From NCBI RefSeq assembly GCF_903914075.1, contig NZ_CAIWNQ010000008.1, forward strand, positions 62,001 to 126,000: a DNA stretch of 64,000 nt, read 5' to 3'. The notes beneath the pieces are model-generated. The model saw only the letters and a program-made list of their open reading frames with translations. It did no database searches and had not been told where the DNA came from. Position 1 is the stretch's first letter; each line of letters opens with the position of its first letter. Made by a program: the position numbers and the translations under genes. Shown in pieces: positions 45,746 through 53,998 of this stretch. The stretch is from Ruegeria sp. THAF57. GTDB lineage: Bacteria; Pseudomonadota; Alphaproteobacteria; Rhodobacterales; Rhodobacteraceae.

Positions 45746-46873
45746 TCAATACCTCAACACCTGCCCGCTCTTGCTGACGACAAACTTGCGCACATCGGCG
45801 AACCCCGGCGGGTTGCGCTCGGCCAGCACCTGAAACGGGCGCTGAGGCAGGATGATCGAGCGCTGCGTGCGCGTGGCCCCGGTCTCGGCCCCCTGCCCAC
45901 CGAACGGGTCCAGCGCAAACACCTCACGCTCAACGGTCGAGAACCATCCGGTGCGCTCTTCGATTACGTCCTCGCTCTCCAGTTCCTCGGTGGTCCAGGC
46001 CAGCGCCCAGTCCTGACCCTCGGGCGCCTGCGCATCCTCAAGCACCTGCCGCAGGGGGCCGGATTGCTCGGTATAGGCCGAAGAATACATCGGCCCCACG
46101 TGGATGCGGCGCAGATGTTTGGGGTGCAGGTCGTCGAAATCCTGATCGAAGCCTTTGGCGATTGTCACCAATTTCAGGCCACCCAAGGACTGCGCCATCA
46201 GGTGCGCCTGTACCTCAGGCCAGCGGCGTTGGTCTTTTGGCAGGGCTGTCCGACCGCTGTCTTCCAACTGCATCAGGTAAATCACCGGCAGGTTGATCTG
46301 GCTGTCATAGACCGCCCAATGGAGCAGGAACTTGCGCCGCTCGCCCTCATTCCCGATCCAATGGCATTCGGGATCATTGCGCGCCCAGAACAGCTGACCT
46401 TTCAGCAATTCCTCATAATAGAGCCTTTGAGACAGCGCGAATTGCAGCTTGGTTGGGATTTCCCGGTCGCCAATAATCGTCCGCACCATGTCGGTTTTCA
46501 GATCGTCCTCGGAGGGCATATTCGCCAGATGCACCTGCGCCTGCTGCGCGTCATTGGCCATGGTCAGCAGCTCGGCCGCTACAGGAAACCCACTGTCGCG
46601 CTTGTCCATGGCGAGGCTGCCAAAGAACCGCCCCGTATCACGCCCGACCAGCAGGTATTTCATGGAAAGCGCGCGGAACGTGTAGAGCAACCCCGAGAGG
46701 TAGCGCGACACGATCCGCACCTCTTGTTTTGAGATCGCGCCCTCCGCCTCCATCGTCGCAGCCACGCGCAGGAGGTGGACGGTGATCACCTCAAATTTGC
46801 GAAAATAGCGGCGCGAGGCGAAGGTATCGGTCAGACCGACATGGTCCTGGGTGGGATTGCTAGACTCTATCAT
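45746..46873 (-). CDS. Unassigned 375-residue protein of the AAA+ operon
   Basis: Soluble protein without signal peptide or membrane helix. Features seen: VITVHLLRVAATMEAEGAISKQEVRIVSRYLSG, ALSQRLYYEELLKGQLFWARNDP, LPVIYLMQLEDSG and a C-terminal RTQRSIILPQRPFQVLAERN. No catalytic motif is obvious. The ATG overlaps the DUF4279 stop (TAATG). No family recognised. Confidence 0.8.
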   Translation of the reverse strand: MIESSNPTQDHVGLTDTFASRRYFRKFEVITVHLLRVAATMEAEGAISKQEVRIVSRYLSGLLYTFRALSMKYLLVGRDTGRFFGSLAMDKRDSGFPVAAELLTMANDAQQAQVHLANMPSEDDLKTDMVRTIIGDREIPTKLQFALSQRLYYEELLKGQLFWARNDPECHWIGNEGERRKFLLHWAVYDSQINLPVIYLMQLEDSGRTALPKDQRRWPEVQAHLMAQSLGGLKLVTIAKGFDQDFDDLHPKHLRRIHVGPMYSSAYTEQSGPLRQVLEDAQAPEGQDWALAWTTEELESEDVIEERTGWFSTVEREVFALDPFGGQGAETGATRTQRSIILPQRPFQVLAERNPPGFADVRKFVVSKSGQVLRY

Positions 46874-47379
46874 TATCTGTCTCGTGCGATAAGTGACCGC
46901 AACTCCGCCAACTCGTCATGTGGATCAATATTGGAGTAGAAGTCATACTCCAAATTGACACCAAGATCGGAAATCTGCCCCAAGAGCTTCGGGGGCAGCA
47001 CAAAACCTGAACTCTGGACCGAGAAGGCTACACATACAACAGATTGAATGCAGTGTTTCGGTAGCTCCTGCAGGCGAACTAACACCGGCGTGACGGTCTC
47101 AATAACGGCTTCAATATGGGTCTCTAATGGTTCAGATTCAGGCAAACCGCTTTCAATTACCCATCTTGAACCACGTCGCGCAAACTCACGGTCGCCTCGG
47201 ACAACTATTTCCCCGACATTCCAGTATCTGCTCGGTTCAAGCGGGATACTGCTGACGTGATCTGAAATCGGCTCATTGGACGTCACCGCAAAGTAGGCAT
47301 ATTGTCGGTCCTGCGTTGAACTCAAAGCAAAATCCTGACTCGTAAATTTCTGTTTTTGTCCGCTCATCCGTGGCGTCAC
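46873..47379 (-). CDS. DUF4279 domain protein
   Basis: The protein has about 164-168 residues. The pattern YAYFAVTSNEPISDHVSSIPLEPSRYWNVGEI, a Trp segment SRWVIES, LETHIEAVIETVTPVLVRLQELP and a final LGVNLEYDFYSNID fit DUF4279, a small domain of unknown function often found as stand-alone genes. Start is GTG 47379 overlapping the coiled-coil gene stop, or ATG 47367. It is richer in A/T than its neighbours and may be a late insertion in the operon. Confidence 0.75.
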   Translation of the reverse strand: MTPRMSGQKQKFTSQDFALSSTQDRQYAYFAVTSNEPISDHVSSIPLEPSRYWNVGEIVVRGDREFARRGSRWVIESGLPESEPLETHIEAVIETVTPVLVRLQELPKHCIQSVVCVAFSVQSSGFVLPPKLLGQISDLGVNLEYDFYSNIDPHDELAELRSLIARDR

Positions 47380-48461
47380 CCACCATACAAATTCTTATCA
47401 TGCTTCTCGACAATCGAGGCGAACCGACGGGCAAAGCGTTCATCCGCCTTAGCCTTTTTCTCCAACACGTCGCGGGCAAAGACCATGTGGCCTTCATGCG
47501 CCTCAAGCATGTCGGCCATTTTTTGGTTGGTCGCGGTGCCGATGGCGGCCATGGCGGTTTGCGCCTCTTGGTCGGTCTGCACACCGATCTCGTTGATGCG
47601 GTGAGCCACGTCCTGCTGCTGCGCGGTTTTCAGCGACTTGGTCAGGGCGTCATACAGAACCACGCGCTGTTGCGTGTCTGTCTGCAGTTTGTTGATCAGC
47701 ACCATCTGCGTCGCTGCTTGGTTCTGGAGTGAATCGACCCAGGTCTTACCCTTTTCGATATAGCGCTCCAGCGTCTGAGACTTGGCCAGCTTGACCTGCT
47801 CGTCCTGAACCTTGGCGTTATATTGCTTGTTCAGCTCGGCCAATTCAGTCTCCAACTGGGTGCGTGCGGCGGCGTCCTGTTCGACGCTGATCTTGTTCTC
47901 CAACGTGATGATCGTCGGGTCCATGTCCTGAATCTCGGCGCGCAGGGCTTCCAGTTCGGCCACCGTAGCCTCACGGTCGTCCAGCGTGCCGGTCAGGTTG
48001 TCCTCAACCTTGACGCGCTGTTCTTCCAGCACGGATAGCTGCCCTTCCAGCAGCTTTACGATCACATCGGATTTGGCGATCAAATCCTGCAACTTGTCAT
48101 CAATATTGGCGGTGCGCATCCGCTCCTGCCGCATCGACTCGGATTTAGCCTTGGCAAAGACACCGACAAACGACTCCCATCCGGTTTTCGAGCGCATCTC
48201 GTCAAAATCCTTGGAAAACGCATTTGTCACATCGTCCAGCCCCATAATCAGCTCAGCGATATTTGCGTTCATCACCTCGGTATGGGCGTGTACGTCCTCA
48301 AGCGTGGCGTTCTCGATGTCGATATCGGCCTCGGCGGTGCCGATCTTGGCTCGCGCTTCGTCAATCCGCGACGTCAGCCCTTCGATCTGCGACTGGCTTT
48401 CGCGCACTTTCGCCTGCGTCTCTTCGATCAATGCGTCAAATTGATGGTTCGACATCTGCAC
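47376..48461 (-). CDS. Long coiled-coil protein, first gene of the AAA+ operon
   Basis: The protein has 361 residues and is helical over nearly its whole length with heptad-like repeats (QAKVRESQSQIEGLTSRIDEARAKI, VLEEQRVKVEDNL, LETELAELNKQYNAKVQ). No signal peptide or membrane helix. A middle segment TGWESFVGVFAKAKSE is the only non-coiled part. It ends KNLYGG. The overall form resembles PspA- or TelA-type proteins, but I cannot assign it. It starts the operon, divergent from the aldehyde dehydrogenase gene. Confidence 0.82.
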   Translation of the reverse strand: MQMSNHQFDALIEETQAKVRESQSQIEGLTSRIDEARAKIGTAEADIDIENATLEDVHAHTEVMNANIAELIMGLDDVTNAFSKDFDEMRSKTGWESFVGVFAKAKSESMRQERMRTANIDDKLQDLIAKSDVIVKLLEGQLSVLEEQRVKVEDNLTGTLDDREATVAELEALRAEIQDMDPTIITLENKISVEQDAAARTQLETELAELNKQYNAKVQDEQVKLAKSQTLERYIEKGKTWVDSLQNQAATQMVLINKLQTDTQQRVVLYDALTKSLKTAQQQDVAHRINEIGVQTDQEAQTAMAAIGTATNQKMADMLEAHEGHMVFARDVLEKKAKADERFARRFASIVEKHDKNLYGG

Positions 48462-48704
48462 TATCCCCTTTTTTGTTCAATTACCCAATAAGATAGGGAA
48501 TGTTATGACCATTTACATCCCCTCGCGTCCAAAATTCCCCGGAACTTTGGCAAACTCCACCTGAAAAAGATAGGCGCGACAAGTGCAGCAGATGCCGAAG
48601 TTTTTGATCAAATCTGGATTGATCTGCGCCGGGCAGTGGACATAGACATTCAGCGTACCACCTGTTTGGGTGCGACGACCTAAATTCCTGCCGGAGGCTG
48701 ACCC

Positions 48705-50180
48705 ATGCTGGACGCAACGACCGACCTGAAATCCATCCTCAAGAACCCTGATCTGCTGGCAACCCAAGCCTATATTGGCGGGCAGTGGGTGGATGGCGAC
48801 AATGGCAACTTTGCCGTCACCAACCCCGCGCGCGGTGATGTGGTGGCCGAAGTTGCAGACCTTAGCCGTGCACAGGTGGCAGGGGCGATCGCACAGGCCG
48901 AGGCCGCGCAAAAGGAATGGGCCAAACTGACCGGAAAAGAGCGCGCAGCGATCCTGCGCCGCTGGTATGACCTGATGATGGAAAACGCCGAGGATCTGGG
49001 CCGTATTCTGACAGCCGAGCAAGGCAAACCGCTTGCCGAAGCCATAGGAGAGATCGGCTATGGCGCATCGTTCATCGAGTTTTTCGGGGAAGAGGCGAAA
49101 CGGGTTTACGGCGAAACGATTCCCGGCCATCAGCGCGACAAGCGGATCACAGTGCTGAAACAGCCAATTGGCGTGGCGGCCTCGATCACGCCGTGGAACT
49201 TCCCCAATGCGATGATCACCCGCAAGGCTGCACCTGCGCTGGCCGCGGGCTGTGCCTTTGTCGCTCGTCCGTCCGAGGAAACACCCCTGTCTGCGCTGGC
49301 TCTGGCGGTTCTGGCCGATCAGGCGGGCATCCCGGCGGGTGTGTTCAACGTTTTGCCGTCCCTCAATGCCAGCGAGATTGGCAAGGAATTCTGCGAAAAC
49401 CCCGGCGTGCGCAAGCTGACCTTTACCGGCTCGACCCAGGTGGGGCGCATCCTGCTGCGGCAGGCGGCAGATCAGGTCATGAAATGCTCGATGGAACTGG
49501 GTGGTAATGCGCCGTTCATCGTGTTTGACGACGCCGATCTTGATGCAGCCGTCGAAGGCGCGATGATGTGCAAGTTCCGCAATAACGGTCAGACCTGTGT
49601 CTGCGCCAACCGAATCTATGTACAAGCCGGTGTCTATGATGCCTTTGCCGAAAAGCTGAAAGCCGCGACCGAAGCCCTGTCGGTGGGGGATGGCCTGTCA
49701 GATGGCGTGACCACTGGGCCACTGATCAATGGCAAAGCCGTGGCCAAGGTGCAGGACCATATCGCGGACGCCACCGCAAAGGGTGCGCAGGTTGTGACCG
49801 GTGGCCTGCCGCATGATCTGGGCGGTACTTTCTTTCAACCCACCATCGTCACCGGCGTGACGCAGGACATGAAGGTCGCGCAGGAAGAAACCTTTGGCCC
49901 GCTGGCCCCGCTGTTCAAGTTCGAGGACGAGGATGACGTGATTGCCATGGCCAATGACACGATCTTTGGTCTGGCGTCCTATTTCTATGCCAAGGATCTC
50001 AGCCGTGTCTACAAAGTGGCCGAGGCGCTGGAATATGGCATCGTCGGCGTGAACACGGGCATCATCTCGACCGAGCTGGGGCCGTTCGGCGGCGTCAAGC
50101 AATCCGGTCTGGGCCGCGAAGGCAGCCATCACGGGATGGAGGACTATCTTGAGATGAAATACATCTGCATGTCGGTCTGA
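48705..50180 (+). CDS. gabD: NAD(P)-dependent succinate-semialdehyde dehydrogenase
   Basis: The protein has 491 residues of the aldehyde dehydrogenase superfamily: TPWNFPNAMITRK, general base Glu in CSMELGGNAPFIVFDDADLD, catalytic Cys in NGQTCVCANR and EETFGPLAPLF. The sequence resembles GabD (C-terminal GPFGGVKQSGLGREGSHHGMEDYLEMKYICM). It oxidises succinate semialdehyde to succinate. GGAGG precedes ATG 48705. The 243-base upstream gap holds the divergent promoters; I see no firm site. Confidence 0.9.
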   Translation: MLDATTDLKSILKNPDLLATQAYIGGQWVDGDNGNFAVTNPARGDVVAEVADLSRAQVAGAIAQAEAAQKEWAKLTGKERAAILRRWYDLMMENAEDLGRILTAEQGKPLAEAIGEIGYGASFIEFFGEEAKRVYGETIPGHQRDKRITVLKQPIGVAASITPWNFPNAMITRKAAPALAAGCAFVARPSEETPLSALALAVLADQAGIPAGVFNVLPSLNASEIGKEFCENPGVRKLTFTGSTQVGRILLRQAADQVMKCSMELGGNAPFIVFDDADLDAAVEGAMMCKFRNNGQTCVCANRIYVQAGVYDAFAEKLKAATEALSVGDGLSDGVTTGPLINGKAVAKVQDHIADATAKGAQVVTGGLPHDLGGTFFQPTIVTGVTQDMKVAQEETFGPLAPLFKFEDEDDVIAMANDTIFGLASYFYAKDLSRVYKVAEALEYGIVGVNTGIISTELGPFGGVKQSGLGREGSHHGMEDYLEMKYICMSV

Positions 50181-50188
50181 TCTTTTTC

Positions 50189-50210
50189 GGCCACCGTTTC
50201 TACGGTGGTC
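50189..50210 (+). terminator. Hairpin after gabD
   Basis: GCCACCG / CGGTGGT with loop TTTCTA, just after the stop. No T-run follows, so it may be a weak terminator. Confidence 0.45.
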
Positions 50211-50215
50211 GCGTT

Positions 50216-50248
50216 TGTCACAAAAGTGAAGCCAAACTGTCACAACAC
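50216..50248 (+). promoter_or_regulatory. Possible Pho box before the phytase-like gene
   Basis: TGTCACA occurs at 50216 and 50238, 22 bases apart, which is two 11-base PhoB repeat units; another TGTCAT lies at 50274. PhoB boxes are built from 11-base direct repeats of CTGTCA-type. It fits a phosphate-linked gene but needs testing. Confidence 0.4.
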
Positions 50249-50303
50249 CGCAACGATCCCGGTTCATCCCCCCTGTCATCCAACAGTGAGAGGAAATCAA
50301 CCG

Positions 50304-52487
50304 ATGTCGTTGCGCGCTGTCTGCCTGACATCTGCCCTTGCCCTGACCGCCGGTCAGGCCATGGCAGAAATGAATTTCAACCGAATTGCGTCCTTCCCCG
50401 TGGTAAAAAACATGGCCGACGGCGCGGACACGACCCGCGAGACCTCGCCAGAGATCATCGCGGCCACCGCAGATGGCATGACGCTGGTCTATACCGACAG
50501 CCCGCTGGGCGTGATCGGCATGGTCGACATCACTGACCCGGCGAACCCGGCGCCTTTGGGTGCGATGGAGGTGGGCGGTGAGCCGACATCCGTGGGCATC
50601 ATTGATGCAACGGCTTTTGTGGGTGTGAATACCTCCGAAAGCTACGCCGCCCCATCGGGCAAGCTGATCTCGGTCGATATTTCGGGCAAGGCGGAAACCG
50701 GTGCTTGCGATCTAGGCGGTCAGCCCGACAGCGTCGCCATTGCCCCGGATGGCAGCTTTGTTGCCATCGCCATCGAGAACGAACGCGACGAAGATCTGAA
50801 TGACGGCGTCATCCCGCAGCTACCCGCCGGGTCGCTGGCACTGGTGCCGCTGAAAGACGACGCACTAGATTGTTCGGGCATGAGAATGGCCTCTCTGACC
50901 GGACTGGCGGAGGTTGCGCCGACCGATCCCGAGCCTGAATTCGTTGACATCAACGGCCTTGGCGAAACCGTCGTCACCTTGCAGGAAAACAACCACATCG
51001 CGGTCGTTGCCGGGGACGGCACCGTGATCAGCCATTTCTCGGCCGGAGCGGTTGATCTGGAAGGCATCGACGCCACTGATGAGCGCGGCGCGCTGATCTT
51101 TACCGAAAACCAGCCCGGCCGCTTGCGCGAACCGGACGCGGTGAAATGGATCGACGACAATAATTTCGCCACCGCCAATGAGGGCGACTATGAAGGCGGC
51201 TCGCGCGGCTGGACGATCTTCCACAAGGACGGCACCGTTGTGTATGAGAACGGCACCGAGTTCGAGAAAGCCATCATTCAGATCGGCCACTACCCCGACA
51301 AACGCTCGGATAGCAAAGGAGTTGAGCCAGAAAGCGTGACCGCAGCCACCTTTGGCGGTACGCCGATGATCTTTGTGGGGGCCGAACGCGCCTCGGTCGT
51401 AGGGGTCTATGACGCCACTGACCCCGCGAACCCGGTTTTGAAACAACTGCTGCCCTCAGGCGTTGGCCCGGAAGGCTATGTGGCGATCCCGGAACGCAAC
51501 CTGCTGATCTCGGCCAATGAAAAAGACCTGATCGAGGACGGCGGCCCGCGTGCGCATGTCAGCATTTTTGAATATCAGGACGCCCCCGCCGCCTATCCGC
51601 ATCTAACGTCGGAAGGCGCGGATGAGCTGATCGGATGGGGTGCGCTGTCCGGTCTGGTAGCCGACGAGGACGGCATGATCTATGCGGTCAATGACAGCTT
51701 TTACGGCTTCCAGCCCTCAATCTTCAAGATTGACCCCAGCCAGCAACCCGCCCGTATTGTGGACGTGATCCGCATCCACCGCCAAGACGGCAACCCGGCA
51801 CAAAAGCTGGACCTTGAAGGCATCACGCTGGACGGCAAAGGCGGATTCTACGTCGCGTCCGAAGGCCGCACTGACCGTGTTATCCCGCACGCGATCTATC
51901 ACGTCAGCGCCGACGGCAAGATCAAGGACCGCAAGGGCGAGATCGGCCTACCTGCCGAGTTGCTGGCGGTCGAGAAACGCTTTGGCTTCGAAGGCATCAC
52001 CAAGGTTGGCGACACTCTGTGGATGGCGGTTCAGCGCGAATGGAAAGACGATCCGGAAAACCACGTAAAACTGGTGGCCTACAATCTTGAGACACAGGAA
52101 TGGGGTGCGGTCCACTATCCCAAAGCAGACCCGGAAACCGGCTGGGTCGGCCTGTCGGAAATCGTGGCCTTCGGGGACCATGTCTATGTGATCGAACGCG
52201 ACAACCAGCACGACCACCGCGCCGCGACCAAGAAAATCTACCGCATCCCGCTGTCCGAGATGGTGCCTGCCCCCTTGGAAGGCCCCCTGCCTGTCGTCAG
52301 CAAGCAAGAGGTCCGCGACCTGCTGCCTGATCTGACCTCGACCGGAGGTTATGTTCTGGACAAGATCGAAGGTCTGGCGATCCTGCCCTCGGGCGAGGCG
52401 TTTGTGGTGACCGACAATGACGGCGTCGACGATGCCTCGGGCGAGACGATGTTCTGGTCGATCGGGTCGGTAACGGCTGGTAATTAA
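50304..52487 (+). CDS. Secreted phytase-like esterase with beta-propeller region
   Basis: From ATG 50304 (AGAGGAAATCAACCG upstream) the protein has 727 residues with a signal peptide (MSLRAVCLTSALALTAGQAMA). Residues about 30-430 form a propeller-like region of the choice-of-anchor I type (LISVDISGKAETGACDLGGQPDSVAIAPDGSFVAIAIENE; PDAVKWIDDNNFATANEGD). Residues about 440-720 match the esterase-like activity of phytase domain (LEGITLDGKGGFYVASEGR, LPAELLAVEKRFGFEGIT, IEGLAILPSGEAFVVTDNDG). It probably acts on phosphate esters outside the cell. Confidence 0.85.
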   Translation: MSLRAVCLTSALALTAGQAMAEMNFNRIASFPVVKNMADGADTTRETSPEIIAATADGMTLVYTDSPLGVIGMVDITDPANPAPLGAMEVGGEPTSVGIIDATAFVGVNTSESYAAPSGKLISVDISGKAETGACDLGGQPDSVAIAPDGSFVAIAIENERDEDLNDGVIPQLPAGSLALVPLKDDALDCSGMRMASLTGLAEVAPTDPEPEFVDINGLGETVVTLQENNHIAVVAGDGTVISHFSAGAVDLEGIDATDERGALIFTENQPGRLREPDAVKWIDDNNFATANEGDYEGGSRGWTIFHKDGTVVYENGTEFEKAIIQIGHYPDKRSDSKGVEPESVTAATFGGTPMIFVGAERASVVGVYDATDPANPVLKQLLPSGVGPEGYVAIPERNLLISANEKDLIEDGGPRAHVSIFEYQDAPAAYPHLTSEGADELIGWGALSGLVADEDGMIYAVNDSFYGFQPSIFKIDPSQQPARIVDVIRIHRQDGNPAQKLDLEGITLDGKGGFYVASEGRTDRVIPHAIYHVSADGKIKDRKGEIGLPAELLAVEKRFGFEGITKVGDTLWMAVQREWKDDPENHVKLVAYNLETQEWGAVHYPKADPETGWVGLSEIVAFGDHVYVIERDNQHDHRAATKKIYRIPLSEMVPAPLEGPLPVVSKQEVRDLLPDLTSTGGYVLDKIEGLAILPSGEAFVVTDNDGVDDASGETMFWSIGSVTAGN

Positions 52488-52501
52488 GCCAAAACCTAAA
52501 A

Positions 52502-52536
52502 AGTGACCCTGCGCAGTCGTTGCGCAGGGTTACTTT
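52502..52536. terminator. Bidirectional terminator after the phytase-like gene
   Basis: The 14-bp stem AGTGACCCTGCGCA / TGCGCAGGGTTACT with one G-T pair and a five-base loop is preceded by five A and followed by TTT. It separates the convergent phytase-like and RTX-like genes. Confidence 0.8.
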
Positions 52537-52574
52537 GTTGAAGAGACTGGCTGTCAGACAGGCCGCTCTGGGCA

Positions 52575-53207
52575 CTATTCCTTCGATTTCTGTCGCCGGA
52601 CCCAAAGAACACGGGCCAGCGGGAAAAAGCTTAGAAAAAGCAACAAGAACAGCTTTAGCGCTGAAATGGGGTCCGTTAAAATAAGCATCAAAGAGCTTGG
52701 CGGACCCTTGACTGGTTCCTGCTTGGGGCGGAAGACATGGTCGAAGGTCCAGCCTGATTTCGTATTCTCGGACAACTCCGACCACCCGACAATGCGGATC
52801 GCATCATTGTTTCCATAGGTAATCAATAGGTCGGTTTCTCCGTCACGTCCGGGCGTTTCGAACCGCCGGACCGCACCTTCGGGTACATCAATGAACTTGA
52901 TCCTGTTTCCGTCAGCGCTGTGATCGACAACGATATCTGCACCGTCGCCCAATTCAAAAGTATAGGTATCAACCGAGTCGTACCCAATCAGAACGTCATT
53001 TCCCCCTGCACCCCGAAATGAGTCCACCAGACGTGTTCCACCAAGCGTGTTGTCGGCAGAGTTTCCGTTTCGAACAAGCCCGATTTTCGTTGTTGGACCG
53101 GTGGCAATCATATGGGAATAGTCGCTGCTCAGGGCCGGAGGAAGAACGTCCGCCTTGGTTGCGATCGGCCAAAGAACAATCACTGTCGAGATGAAATAAC
53201 GAAACAT
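52575..53207 (-). CDS. Membrane-anchored protein with one RTX-like motif
   Basis: From ATG 53207 the protein has 210 residues: an N-terminal signal (MFRYFISTVIVLWPIATKA), one calcium-binding RTX-like nonapeptide (GAGGNDVLI) followed by TYTFELGDGADIVVDHS as in hemolysin-related domains, and a C-terminal membrane helix (LKLFLLLFLSFFPLARVLW) with a basic end. RTX proteins usually lack a signal peptide and leave by type I secretion; here both ends suggest an anchored periplasmic protein. A longer upstream frame is possible but lacks a signal. Confidence 0.65.
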   Translation of the reverse strand: MFRYFISTVIVLWPIATKADVLPPALSSDYSHMIATGPTTKIGLVRNGNSADNTLGGTRLVDSFRGAGGNDVLIGYDSVDTYTFELGDGADIVVDHSADGNRIKFIDVPEGAVRRFETPGRDGETDLLITYGNNDAIRIVGWSELSENTKSGWTFDHVFRPKQEPVKGPPSSLMLILTDPISALKLFLLLFLSFFPLARVLWVRRQKSKE

Positions 53208-53328
53208 AAAAATCGCGGAATAGCCTGTGTTTCCACCTTGGCACCACGGATGAAGGGAAACAAGGGTGCAAGCGACACGTATCTTTGGTCGCAGCGGTTT
53301 ATTCCAAGTTGAAGCCCCGCCCAAAACA

Positions 53329-53392
53329 ACGCCCCGCGTCTGGAGGAACGCGGGGCGTATGGTGCGATAATCGAGAGAGGCGCGATTATCGC
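53329..53392 (-). terminator. Double hairpin downstream of hsp20
   Basis: Two stems: GCGATAATCG / CGATTATCGC (53364-53392) and ACGCCCCGCGT / ACGCGGGGCGT (53329-53358). On the minus strand the second is followed by a short T-rich stretch (TTGTTTT), so it can end hsp20 transcription. Confidence 0.7.
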
Positions 53393-53409
53393 TGTTTGGT
53401 TGGATGGCC

Positions 53410-53877
53410 TCAGTTCACGGCTTTGGCGTCAACCACATCCTTTTCGATGGCCTGACCGGACGAAATCTGAATCCGGCGCGGTTTCAGCGCTTCGGGCACC
53501 TCGCGTTTCAGGTCGATGTTCAGCATACCGTTTTCGTGGCTTGCGCCAGTGACGCGCACGTGATCGGCCAAGGCAAAGCGGCGTTCGAAAGCGCGGGTGG
53601 CGATGCCGCGATGCAGGTAGGAACGATCCTTTTCTTCGGCGGCTTTCTTGCCAGCCACGATCAGGGCGTTTTCCTTCACTTCAACCGACAAATCGGCCTC
53701 GGCAAAACCGGCGACAGCGACGGAGATCCGATACGCGTCGGCGTCGGTTTTTTCAATGTTGTAAGGCGGATAGCTAGGCTGGGCCACGTCATTTGTCAGA
53801 ACGCGATCCATCATGTCGGCAATCTGGTCGAAACCAATGGTGGCGCGGTGCAGCGGTGCAAAGTCAAAACTACGCAT
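53410..53877 (-). CDS. Small heat shock protein, Hsp20 family
   Basis: The protein has 155 residues. The alpha-crystallin domain has YPPYNIEKTDADAYRISVAVAGFAEADLSVEVKENALIVAGKK, RGIATRAFERRFALADHVRVTGASHENGMLNIDLKREVPE, and the C-terminal PRRIQI anchor. It resembles IbpA-type proteins and prevents aggregation. GAGGA lies eight bases before the ATG and can pair within the leader. Confidence 0.94.
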   Translation of the reverse strand: MRSFDFAPLHRATIGFDQIADMMDRVLTNDVAQPSYPPYNIEKTDADAYRISVAVAGFAEADLSVEVKENALIVAGKKAAEEKDRSYLHRGIATRAFERRFALADHVRVTGASHENGMLNIDLKREVPEALKPRRIQISSGQAIEKDVVDAKAVN

Positions 53878-53884
53878 GTGTCAT

Positions 53885-53932
53885 ATCCTCAAGTCTGAGC
53901 GATTTATGATGTGCCCTCCAACTCGGACGGGC
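53885..53932 (-). promoter_or_regulatory. Possible RNA thermosensor in the hsp20 leader
   Basis: The minus-strand leader holds two stems: GCCC-G-TCC / GGA-G-GGC (53932-53913) and CTCA / TGAG (53899-53888). The second overlaps the ribosome-binding site TGAGGA. This resembles ROSE elements of alphaproteobacterial hsp20 genes, but the stem is only four base pairs. Confidence 0.35.
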
Positions 53933-53998
53933 GATGAGATATCAGGCCCCGTTTGTGGCGACCCGATACAGTTCACATGGGTAGAGATTTGACCGAGT

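Noticed and set aside
48513..49625. 370-codon frame antisense to gabD
   Set aside because: gabD on the plus strand has all aldehyde dehydrogenase motifs; the antisense product shows none.
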